This document shows, piece after piece, positions 22,596 to 28,331 of a stretch of DNA of 28,331 nt. Below the pieces are notes generated by a model. It was not told where the DNA came from, did no database searches, and was given only the letters and a program-made list of their open reading frames with translations. The stretch covers positions 1 through 28,331 of the forward strand of contig JACQGW010000355.1 of the NCBI GenBank assembly GCA_016199325.1. Reading direction: 5' to 3'. Source of the DNA: Chloroflexota bacterium (GTDB lineage: Bacteria; Chloroflexota; Dehalococcoidia; JACQGW01). Every line of letters begins with the position of its first letter. The stretch's first letter is position 1. A program made the translations under genes and the position numbers.

Positions 22596-22684
22596 CGCCT
22601 GTCCATGACGCACGACGCACGACGCATGACGCACGACGCATGACGTATGCGGTATCCCGTGAAGGTCGCGCTCATGGCCTGCCC
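22573..22684. repeat. Heptad array flanked by a 32-bp duplication of the dehydratase 5' end
   Basis: Six tandem heptads (GACGCAC or GACGCAT, last GACGTAT) fill 22607-22648. On either side are near-identical copies of the start region of the large-subunit gene, at 22573-22604 and 22652-22684 (for example CGTGAAGGTCGCGCTCAT). The copies are 80 bases apart. Confidence 0.85.
22592..22675 (-). CDS. Repeat-derived 27-residue leader reading frame
   Basis: It starts at the duplicated copy of the large-subunit start (MSATFTGY), runs through the heptad array as RHASCVMRRASCV and stops at TGA 22594-22592. That stop overlaps the true large-subunit ATG as ATGA. Its own ATG overlaps the small-subunit stop (22674-22672) in the same way. 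The insertion thus preserved stop-start overlaps at both ends and may keep the two subunits translationally coupled. It is unlikely to have a function as a peptide. Confidence 0.4.
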   Translation of the reverse strand: MSATFTGYRIRHASCVMRRASCVMDRR

Positions 22685-23013
22685 CCGATCGTCTCGCCAG
22701 ACCGCGCCAGGTCGCCGCGACCTCGGCGGCCGGCCAGGTTGTGGACGTGGACGTGCTGGCCCGGCGCGATCGGCCGGGTGGCGAGGCCGATGGGCTGGCC
22801 GTACTTGTGGACGGGCTCGCCGGCCTGAACAGCCCGCAGCGCCAGCTTGTGCCCCTGGTCAATCGGTTCGAGCAGGGTGACGGCGAGCAGCCGACCGCCG
22901 TCGTCCACCGTGATCATCGTCCCGGCCGCCAGCGGCGCCAGCGCGACGGCCACGGTGTCGCCCGGATGTAGGACGAGCGCCTGCGGGCGATGGGGCTGTT
23001 CGGCAGAGGTCAT
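22672..23013 (-). CDS. UxaA-family dehydratase, SAF-domain small subunit
   Basis: A 113-residue SAF-domain protein, the N-terminal module or small subunit of altronate/galactarate dehydratases. The typical stretches are ALVLHPGDTVAVALAPLAAGTMI, LLEPIDQGHKLALRAVQAGEPVHKYGQPIGLATRPIAPGQHVHVHNL; the GHK and KYG motifs are diagnostic. The ATG at 23013 follows AAGGGA and starts MTSAEQPHRP; longer frames run antisense into the aldolase gene. It lies 25 bases after the aldolase stop in a minus-strand operon: aldolase, SAF subunit, large subunit. Its stop overlaps the leader frame start. Two-gene UxaA enzymes of this kind are common in Chloroflexota and Actinobacteria. Confidence 0.88.
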   Translation of the reverse strand: MTSAEQPHRPQALVLHPGDTVAVALAPLAAGTMITVDDGGRLLAVTLLEPIDQGHKLALRAVQAGEPVHKYGQPIGLATRPIAPGQHVHVHNLAGRRGRGDLARSGETIGGRP

Positions 23014-23038
23014 GGGTGTGCGGTCCCTTTCGGCGCGC

Positions 23039-24430
23039 TCAAGGCACAGCCGCCGGGGCCGGCCGATGCATGTCGACGGGCGACACGATCTCGTCCACGA
23101 GCCGCCGGCTACTGGCGACGGCGAGCTTCTCGAACAGGAAGGCGAACCGCTCTTCGAGCGCGGCGGCGATGGCGTCACGCGCCGATGCCGGCATCGTCCA
23201 GAGCTTCGCCTTGAACGGTCCCATCGCCGTCTTGCGGGTGGTGTAGAAGAACTGCTCGTCCGTCATCCCCTCCTTGCGCTCAGCGGCGGCGTGCTCACGG
23301 AGCCACGCGTACATCTCTCGCTTGAGGTCCGCGGGGAATGCCGCGTGGTCGCAGAGCAGGTTCTGGAAGCCGGTCGCCAGGTGGACCTCGGCGCAGCCGA
23401 CCTCGGGGAACTTGTCGAACGCCTCCTCCGGCAGCGTGGACGCGCCGTGCTGAACGGCGCCGGCCAGACCGTACTCCTCGCGGGCCACCCGTGAGAGCTC
23501 GCGGAGCGTCTCGAAGTCGAGCGCGACCCGGGCGATCTCGCCCGACGGCAGGACGACGCCGCCGTGCTTGGTGCCGGTCTGCACGCTGATCTTCGAGATG
23601 CCGCGAACGTCGGGGCCGCAGCGGCGCGCCAGCTCCCGGTTGAAGCCATCAAGAAAGGCGCGGAGCTCCTCGACCGTGCTGTTCTTGCCGCCAACCTCGC
23701 CGATCTCGCCGCCGATCGAGATCGTGACGCCGCGCGGCTGGGACCGGCGGATCAGCGCCGCCAGCTCGGCGGCGCGCTCGTAGTTCAGCCGCTGCTGCTC
23801 GGGCACGGTCGGATGCGAGAGGTCGACGAGCGTCGACGTGTCGATGTCGATGTTGAAGAAGCCGGAGGCGATGGCCTCTTCCGTCAACATGCTGACGTAG
23901 CCGATCTCGCGGTCGGGGTCCGCCGCGTAGCGCCTCAAGTTCACCTGGAAGTGGTCGCCCTGGATGAACACCGGGCCACGCTGTCCCTCCCGCAGCGCCG
24001 CCGCCAGCACCACGGCGGCGTACTCGCCGGGGCGCTGTTCGGTGTACCCGATCTCCGAGCGCGCGATCTCGAAGATATAGGCGCCGACGCTCAGCCGCTT
24101 TGCTGCCCGAACGGCCGCACGGGCCGTGTCGTAGGTGAGGCCACGAATGTTGAAAGCGGGAACCGTGCCGTACGGCCAGGCGCCTCTGCCGCGAGCGGCG
24201 TAGAGCTCGTCGATCGACGCCGCTCGTACGCCCAGGTGCAGCCCGGCTTCCCAGATGATCCAGCGAGCGAGCTGCTTCACGTCGTCGGCGTCAAAAACGG
24301 CGCTCCTGGTCAGCCGGTCCAGATAGCGGGTGCGGAAGCGCTCGGGCTCCGTGACGTCGACCGTCCCGTCGGTCAGACGCAGGCAGCCGCGCAGGTCGTC
24401 GATAAGTGCCTGAGAGGTCGGATACTCCAT
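23039..24430 (-). CDS. Class II (zinc) aldolase family protein
   Basis: A 463-residue protein with the class II fructose/tagatose-bisphosphate aldolase barrel, longer than the usual 280-350 because of an N-terminal extension of about 90 residues. Matching motifs are VFIQGDHFQVN (metal-binding His), FFNIDIDTSTLVDLSHPTVPEQQRLNYERAAEL, ISIGGEIGEVGGKNSTVEEL, ISKISVQTGTKHG and GAVQHGASTLPEEAFDKFPEVGCAEVHLATGFQNLL. The exact substrate is unclear; UxaE-type tagaturonate epimerases share the fold. The ATG at 24430 follows AGGAG by 8 bases. It precedes the two dehydratase subunits in one operon, so a role in hexuronate or aldonate catabolism is inferred. Confidence 0.85.
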   Translation of the reverse strand: MEYPTSQALIDDLRGCLRLTDGTVDVTEPERFRTRYLDRLTRSAVFDADDVKQLARWIIWEAGLHLGVRAASIDELYAARGRGAWPYGTVPAFNIRGLTYDTARAAVRAAKRLSVGAYIFEIARSEIGYTEQRPGEYAAVVLAAALREGQRGPVFIQGDHFQVNLRRYAADPDREIGYVSMLTEEAIASGFFNIDIDTSTLVDLSHPTVPEQQRLNYERAAELAALIRRSQPRGVTISIGGEIGEVGGKNSTVEELRAFLDGFNRELARRCGPDVRGISKISVQTGTKHGGVVLPSGEIARVALDFETLRELSRVAREEYGLAGAVQHGASTLPEEAFDKFPEVGCAEVHLATGFQNLLCDHAAFPADLKREMYAWLREHAAAERKEGMTDEQFFYTTRKTAMGPFKAKLWTMPASARDAIAAALEERFAFLFEKLAVASSRRLVDEIVSPVDMHRPAPAAVP

Positions 24431-24506
24431 TGTATTCGCTCCTAGAATCCATCACTGGCTTTGCCACGCGCGGAGGCGGGCCGTCCGGCCTGATTATATC
24501 AGGTTG

Positions 24507-25124
24507 TCAGGGCTGGTTGCCGATGAGCGACCGACTTTCCTGGCGGCCACGGTACATCGCGCGATCCGCCGCATCCAGCAAGGTCGCCGCGTCGTGCCCC
24601 TCGGCCGCTCCCATGCTCACCGTCACCACCGCCGGCAGACCTCGATAGATGCTCTGCTCCCGGACCACCTCGCCGATCTTTCGCATGACGGCGCAGGCAC
24701 CGTCCATGTCCGTTTCCGGCAGGATGACGACGAACTCGTCGCCGCCGTAGCGCGCGGCGATGTCGGTGATCCGCAGCGATCGGCGGAGCACGTCGCCCAC
24801 GAGCCGAATGACCTCGTCACCGGCCTGGTGCCCGTACTGGTCGTTGACGGCCTTGAGACTGTCGATGTCGATCAGGATCAGGGCCAGTGGGCGGTCGTGC
24901 CGCTGCGCGCGCGCCGCCTCGCGCTCGAGCGTTTCGTCGAGGCCGGCGCGGTTGTAGAGCCCGGTCAGGAAGTCGGTGCGCGCCTTCTCGTGCAGTTGCC
25001 GCTCGATCTCGACGCGCTCGCGCATAAACCGGGCGATCTTCCGCTGCTGGTGGATCACCCAGACGAACGACGAAATCGAGATAGCCATGGTCAGCAGCCA
25101 GAGGACGTCATGGAACCCGTTCAC
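24507..25124 (-). CDS. Membrane-anchored GGDEF diguanylate cyclase
   Basis: One N-terminal membrane helix (VLWLLTMAISISSFVWVIHQ) is followed by a short coiled linker (RKIARFMRERVEIERQLHEKARTD) and a GGDEF domain. That domain has FLTGLYNRAGLDETL, LILIDIDSLKAVNDQYGHQAGDEVI, the RITD inhibitory site exactly five residues before the signature, RYGGDEFVVILPETD and VTVSMGAAEGHDAATLLDAADRAMYRGRQ. It should make c-di-GMP with product inhibition. No EAL or sensor domain is present. The start is uncertain: GTG at 25124 is preferred, because GTG at 25151 lies in the 87-bp repeat and would add the repeat-encoded residues MACHQAGHT. It lies 76 bases upstream of the aldolase gene. Confidence 0.88.
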   Translation of the reverse strand: MNGFHDVLWLLTMAISISSFVWVIHQQRKIARFMRERVEIERQLHEKARTDFLTGLYNRAGLDETLEREAARAQRHDRPLALILIDIDSLKAVNDQYGHQAGDEVIRLVGDVLRRSLRITDIAARYGGDEFVVILPETDMDGACAVMRKIGEVVREQSIYRGLPAVVTVSMGAAEGHDAATLLDAADRAMYRGRQESRSLIGNQP

Positions 25125-25138
25125 TGTGTGTCCAGCCT

Positions 25139-25225
25139 GGTGGCATGCCACGCCGATTTTGATGGATGCGGCTTGCCGGTCTCATGCGTCATACGTCATA
25201 CGTCATTCCGTCAGCGTTCGACGGG
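25139..25225 (-). repeat. 87-bp dispersed element, copy B, with heptad core
   Basis: The reverse-complement counterpart of 20590-20676 (75 of 87 identical by hand count, no gaps), with three heptads at 25182-25206. Like copy A it ends with GTGGCATGCCACC next to the 5' end of a gene, here the diguanylate cyclase. Confidence 0.85.
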
Positions 25226-25316
25226 AGCTCCCCATCACTACTGATGTTGATTGTACGCGCGCTTTTCGTGAAGTCAAGGTACTGCTCTCCGCCGCAGTGC
25301 AGTCCCGGGAGAGGTC

Positions 25317-25478
25317 GAACCGCCAGGACGCCAAGATCGCCAAGACAGACACCAAGAGAGTGCTTGTCTACTGGGATTATGCGTTGATATCACTCTTGTG
25401 TGGTTTGTCTGGCGGTCGAAGAAGCCGGCAAGCGATATTCTGGCCTCTTTCCTGGCGATCTTGGCGTCTTGGCGGTTC
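25317..25478. repeat. 162-bp element with 27-bp terminal inverted repeats
   Basis: GAACCGCCAGGACGCCAAGA at 25317 and onward is mirrored by the reverse complement at 25452-25478, matching 25 of 27. The arms are built from CGCCAAGA/TCGCCA units, a known style of dispersed repeat in environmental bacteria. The right arm and interior are read as the C-terminal tail of the O-antigen-ligase-like protein. Confidence 0.75.
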
Positions 25479-26873
25479 ACTCGCTCTTTGAGTCGCGTCG
25501 AGCGCACCCATGGCGATGCCGAGGGTCACCAGCCAGAGCAACCGGCCGGCCGGCAGCGACCAGAGGTAATGGTCGCTCAGGCCGGCCACCGCCAGGGCGA
25601 CGACCCCGCTGACCAGGACGGCGGCGTCTCTCCGAAGCAGCCGCCGATGCCGCCAGGCGGCGGCCAGGACGGGTACCGGGAGCAGCAGCCAGGCCAGTGC
25701 GGCCGTCGGGCCTGCCTCGACCGCTGCCTGCAAGGGGCCGTTGTGGATCGGCTCGAACGTCGGCGGCAGCGGCACAAGCGTCGTCGCCGCGAGCACGCCG
25801 TTGCCGGCCCCAACCCCGAGCAGGGGCCGGCGCGCCAGAAGCGGCCACGCGGTGGTCAGCAAGGCGAGCCGTTGTTCGACGGACTGCCGCTCCAGGCGCG
25901 ACGGGGATCCGCCCAGTCGCACGCTGAGAAGCGGGTACAGCGCCGTTCCTATGACGACCAGCGCCACGGTCGAGATGATGCCAAACAGAGCCCACCTGCT
26001 GATCACGCGGGCGGGCGGGGCACTTAGCAGGGACACCCGCCGCGGTCCGGCTGCCAGACGGAGCGCGATGAGCAGCCCGCATCCTGCGATGGCGCCGGCG
26101 AGCGCCCCTCGCGAGAGGGTGAGGCCGAGCAGCGCGACGGCGAGCACAGCGGCGGCGAGCGAGGGGATCACTCCCCACTTCTCGCTTCCCGATCGCCGTC
26201 CCGTGCTCCACGCGCGAGCGGCGAGGGCCGACGCCGCGACGAGCAGGTAGCCCGCCAGCAAGTTGGGATGCGGAAACGTTCCAAGGAGCCGGAGCCATCG
26301 GCGGCCGTCGGCCAGCTCGACTACGGGCGCGCCGGATTGCGCCGCGGGCAGGTCCGCCGGCCAGGGCAGCGAGACGACCGCCGCCGGGAAGGTCGATTGC
26401 GTCACTAGTTGCAGCGCGCCGACGCTGCCCTGAACGACGACGGCGCCGGCCAGGGCGGCCGCGAGCGCGCCGGGCGCCCGACGGAGGTTCATCGCGGCGA
26501 GGGCAAGGCACCAGGCGAGGAGCAGGTGGGCGGCGTGCGCCAGGGCAATGCCCGGCTGGGGGGCGCCGGCCGCGCCCGCGAGGGCGCTCCCGACGATCAC
26601 CACCATCAGCAGGTGGAAGGCGATGGGCCCCGTCTGCAAGGACGCGCCGGCGCGCCCGGCCCCCGGGCGGATGGCGAGCCGTCCACCCAGAACCAGCAGG
26701 ACGGTGCCGAAGGCGACCAGGTCCGCCACGCCGACCGAGACCGTTCGGTAGGCGTCCCAGACGTACGGCGCCTCGGCCCGGTAGAGCACCCAGGGTCGCC
26801 AGTACTGGAGCGCCACGACCGTCGCCGCCAACCCGGCAGCGCCCACGGCGTCGAGGCGCGCCGGCCACGTCAT
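25377..26873 (-). CDS. O-antigen ligase / Wzy-type polymerase family membrane protein
   Basis: About 498 residues with roughly ten hydrophobic segments. Wzy_C-type signatures include LLGTFPHPNLLAGYLLVA, LGLTLSRGALAGAIAG, a large non-membrane loop, WPLLARRPLLGVGAGN and PIHNGPLQAAVEAGPTAALAWLLL. It would join or polymerise lipid-linked glycans at the outer face of the membrane. The ATG at 26873 (MTWPARLDAVGAAGL) is preferred; the ATG at 26936 lies in a heptad repeat and adds repeat-encoded residues. The last 35-40 residues (after LDATQRAS) read through a terminal-inverted-repeat element, so the native stop seems lost. It lies just downstream of another polytopic protein gene on the same strand. 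Confidence 0.82.
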   Translation of the reverse strand: MTWPARLDAVGAAGLAATVVALQYWRPWVLYRAEAPYVWDAYRTVSVGVADLVAFGTVLLVLGGRLAIRPGAGRAGASLQTGPIAFHLLMVVIVGSALAGAAGAPQPGIALAHAAHLLLAWCLALAAMNLRRAPGALAAALAGAVVVQGSVGALQLVTQSTFPAAVVSLPWPADLPAAQSGAPVVELADGRRWLRLLGTFPHPNLLAGYLLVAASALAARAWSTGRRSGSEKWGVIPSLAAAVLAVALLGLTLSRGALAGAIAGCGLLIALRLAAGPRRVSLLSAPPARVISRWALFGIISTVALVVIGTALYPLLSVRLGGSPSRLERQSVEQRLALLTTAWPLLARRPLLGVGAGNGVLAATTLVPLPPTFEPIHNGPLQAAVEAGPTAALAWLLLPVPVLAAAWRHRRLLRRDAAVLVSGVVALAVAGLSDHYLWSLPAGRLLWLVTLGIAMGALDATQRASEPPRRQDRQERGQNIACRLLRPPDKPHKSDINA

Positions 26874-26879
26874 CGCCAA

Positions 26880-27076
26880 GCCGGTCTCCGATGCGGGCGG
26901 GTGTGACAGTGATGCGTCATAGGACGAGTGCGTCATGCGTCACTCGCCGCCCAGGGCCGGGCTCCGATGCTGGCGAGTGTGACCGCAGGCGCGGCCGCCG
27001 CGAGTTGACGGACTGACGCATGACGCATGAACCCGGCAAATGCCGGCGAGTGCGACCGCAGCGGCGGCCGCCGCGA
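26880..27076. repeat. Heptad arrays and tandem copies of a GC-rich segment
   Basis: It contains heptad arrays at 26903-26943 and 27005-27030, the second preceded by TTGACGGACTGACGC, which resembles the start of the 87-bp element. Related segments around GATGCTGGCGAGTGTGACCG (near 26966), TGCCGGCGAGTGCGACCGCA (near 27041) and a diverged one near 26890 are repeated. The repeats supply the end of the upstream membrane-protein frame and an extra start for the O-antigen-ligase-like gene. Confidence 0.7.
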
Positions 27077-28103
27077 GGGGCAACGTGCCCCACAGCAGCG
27101 CAGGAAGCTCGACCGGCCGTGGCGGCGGCGGTGGAACCGGCTCGACGCCCGACAGCTCCCAGACCTCGACCTGGTTCGATAGCCTGCCCCGCGCAATCCA
27201 GCCGTGGCGTGCCAGATAGCCGGCGTACGGCCGCTCGTTGACAAAAGCCCAGCGGACGTTTCGGGCGCGGGCTTCGTCGAGGATGCGATCGAGTGTCCGA
27301 CCGCCGGGCTCCCACCAGAGCGCGTAGTCCACCTGGCCGATGCCGCTGGCGGTCAGCGCCGGTAGCCGACGAGCGGTGTGATAGCTGCCGTCGATGGTCT
27401 GAGCGGCAGTGCGGTAGTTCAAGCGGGCGGCCTGGTCGCCGAGGCCGAAGGTGAGATAGCGCCACGCCGCCCGGCCCTCCTCATGCAAGAAGGCCGCGAT
27501 AGGGTCGAGGTCGACCGGTTTCGGCTCGCTGGGACTGACCAGACCGTTCGTCGCGGCGCCGAGCGAATAGACCACGAAGGTCGCCAGGAAGAGAGCCGGT
27601 ATGGCGGCCGACACCCACGCCCGGCCGGCGGCCGACCGGCGGCATCGCCACCAGGCGGCTGCCTGCCCGGCGAATGGCAGAGCAACCAGCGTGCCCCAGA
27701 ACGCGAACCGGTCATACGTGAGCCAATCCCACATCGGGCCATACAGCCAGCGGGGGAGCGCCGTTGTCCCGCCGAGACCGAGGACGACGAGCAGCGCGAG
27801 CAGCGCAGCCAGCGCCGCTGTTCGGCGGCGGAGCAGGCCGGCGACGGCGAAGCCGAAGACGGCGGGCAGCGGGCCGTACTCGGCCCAGAAAAAGAGGTTC
27901 TGAGCCGAGGCGTCGCCGAGCAGGTTCGTCCGGCTGGCGTGGAGGATCGGCGCCTGGTCCACCCACGCGCTCAGCCGCCAGAGCCAGAACGGCAGGATGA
28001 CGAGGAACACGGCCAGGCCGATGAGCACACCGACGACGGCTGCTCGGGAAAGCGCGAGCCGGCGGAGCTCGCGGGAGACGCGTTCGCCGTCCTGCTGAGC
28101 CAC
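26940..28103 (-). CDS. Polytopic membrane protein, C-terminal part, repeat-bounded
   Basis: A 387-residue frame with five or six hydrophobic segments. These include VVGVLIGLAVFLVILPFWLW, a Leu/Ala-rich pair and IPALFLATFVVYSLG. A soluble domain of about 150 residues follows (PVDLDPIAAFLHEEGRAAWRYLTFG, then GIGQVDYALWWEPGG, WAFVNERPYAGYLARHG), then LPALLWGTLPLAAAAAAVALAG. It resembles the C-terminal half of large glycosyltransferase-like or YfhO-type membrane proteins, but I cannot name the family. The start (GTG 28103) lies in a 57-bp repeat array and has no clear ribosome-binding site, so the real N-terminus is probably missing. The last 40 residues after VALAG come from heptad repeats. Confidence 0.6.
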   Translation of the reverse strand: MAQQDGERVSRELRRLALSRAAVVGVLIGLAVFLVILPFWLWRLSAWVDQAPILHASRTNLLGDASAQNLFFWAEYGPLPAVFGFAVAGLLRRRTAALAALLALLVVLGLGGTTALPRWLYGPMWDWLTYDRFAFWGTLVALPFAGQAAAWWRCRRSAAGRAWVSAAIPALFLATFVVYSLGAATNGLVSPSEPKPVDLDPIAAFLHEEGRAAWRYLTFGLGDQAARLNYRTAAQTIDGSYHTARRLPALTASGIGQVDYALWWEPGGRTLDRILDEARARNVRWAFVNERPYAGYLARHGWIARGRLSNQVEVWELSGVEPVPPPPPRPVELPALLWGTLPLAAAAAAVALAGICRVHASCVSPSTRGGRACGHTRQHRSPALGGE

Positions 28104-28331
28104 GGCGAGCCGATACAGGCTGCGGAATATCCGCCCACTGCCAACCTGCGTCGCAGCGAGCGCAAGCCGGCGGAGGCCGCTGGGAACCCATCCACCGTCA
28201 GGCTGAGCCGCAGCGAGCGCGAGCCGACAGAGGCCACGTGGGGCCCACCCACCGTCAGGCTGAGCCGCAGCGAGCGCGAGCCGACAGAGGCCACGTGGGG
28301 CCCACCCACCGTCATGCTGAGCCGCAGCGAA
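28087..28331. repeat. 57-bp tandem repeat array
   Basis: Units at 28201-28257 and 28258-28314 are identical over 57 bases. Diverged units precede them (28144-28200 and about 28087-28143), and a partial unit runs off the window end (28315-28331). Because 57 is a multiple of three, the minus strand reads as a 19-residue repeat (LRLSLTVGGPHVASVGSRS). There are no unique spacers. It lies at the 5' side of the membrane-protein frame. Confidence 0.9.

Noticed and set aside
22607..22648. Possible CRISPR array
   Set aside because: Units are 7 bases with no unique spacers and no cas genes are present. The 57-bp array at 28087-28331 likewise has no spacers.

Overview
High-GC bacterial DNA with compact operons, many GTG/TTG starts and a tRNA-Arg that encodes its CCA end. 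The gene content (PhaQ-like PadR repressor, membrane-spanning YhaN-type ATPase with an Mre11-like partner, CxxC zinc-ribbon protein) and the heavy load of short dispersed intergenic repeats suggest Chloroflexota, possibly near Thermomicrobia/Sphaerobacter. This placement is inference; no 16S rRNA is present.

Region 1 (1-1660) is housekeeping: palindromic GC repeats, rplI, a small zinc-ribbon gene and tRNA-Arg(UCU) with a good promoter. Region 2 (about 1660-3600) is a mobile-element graveyard directly downstream of the tRNA. It holds a truncated tyrosine-recombinase N-terminus, two direct repeats about 955 bp apart, a HicAB pair whose toxin has lost its start codon, and an IS66-type transposase N-terminus fused to a fragment of an unknown protein.

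Region 3 (3608-17012, minus strand) is the most interesting part: a DNA-end-processing cluster. Its order is a WYL-domain regulator; an ARPP-1-family protein (interrupted here); two tandem helicase-nucleases that each carry a UvrD-type motor and an Fe-S PD-(D/E)XK nuclease (AdnAB/AddAB-like); an Mre11-like phosphoesterase; a Rad50-like ATPase with a central membrane hairpin (YhaO/YhaN type); a collapsed DUF499-like P-loop gene; and half of a second Rad50-like ATPase cut just after its zinc hook. Most junctions overlap or are under 30 bp, so it reads as one operon. An 18-bp motif (14/18 identical) occurs at the promoters of both the regulator and the ARPP-1-led operon and is a candidate operator. 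The far end is eroding while the helicase-nuclease and Mre11-Rad50 core is intact. A defence or replicon-surveillance role is plausible but is inference.

Region 4 (17315-19435) is a polyhydroxyalkanoate/acyl-CoA locus: MaoC hydratase, PhaQ-like repressor and a convergent thiolase. Region 5 (19664-21689) is a siroheme pair (precorrin-2 dehydrogenase, CobA) behind a near-consensus promoter with a repeated operator-like sequence. Region 6 (21432-24430, minus) encodes a class II aldolase and a two-subunit UxaA-type sugar-acid dehydratase. Region 7 (24507-28331, minus) has a membrane GGDEF diguanylate cyclase, an O-antigen-ligase-like protein and the C-terminal part of a polytopic membrane protein.

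Regions 4-7 are peppered with small repeats: GACGCAT heptad arrays, an inverted pair of 87-bp elements, a 21-bp perfect palindrome, a terminal-inverted-repeat element and a 57-bp tandem array. Several have entered gene ends and now supply start codons, C-terminal tails or a leader peptide.
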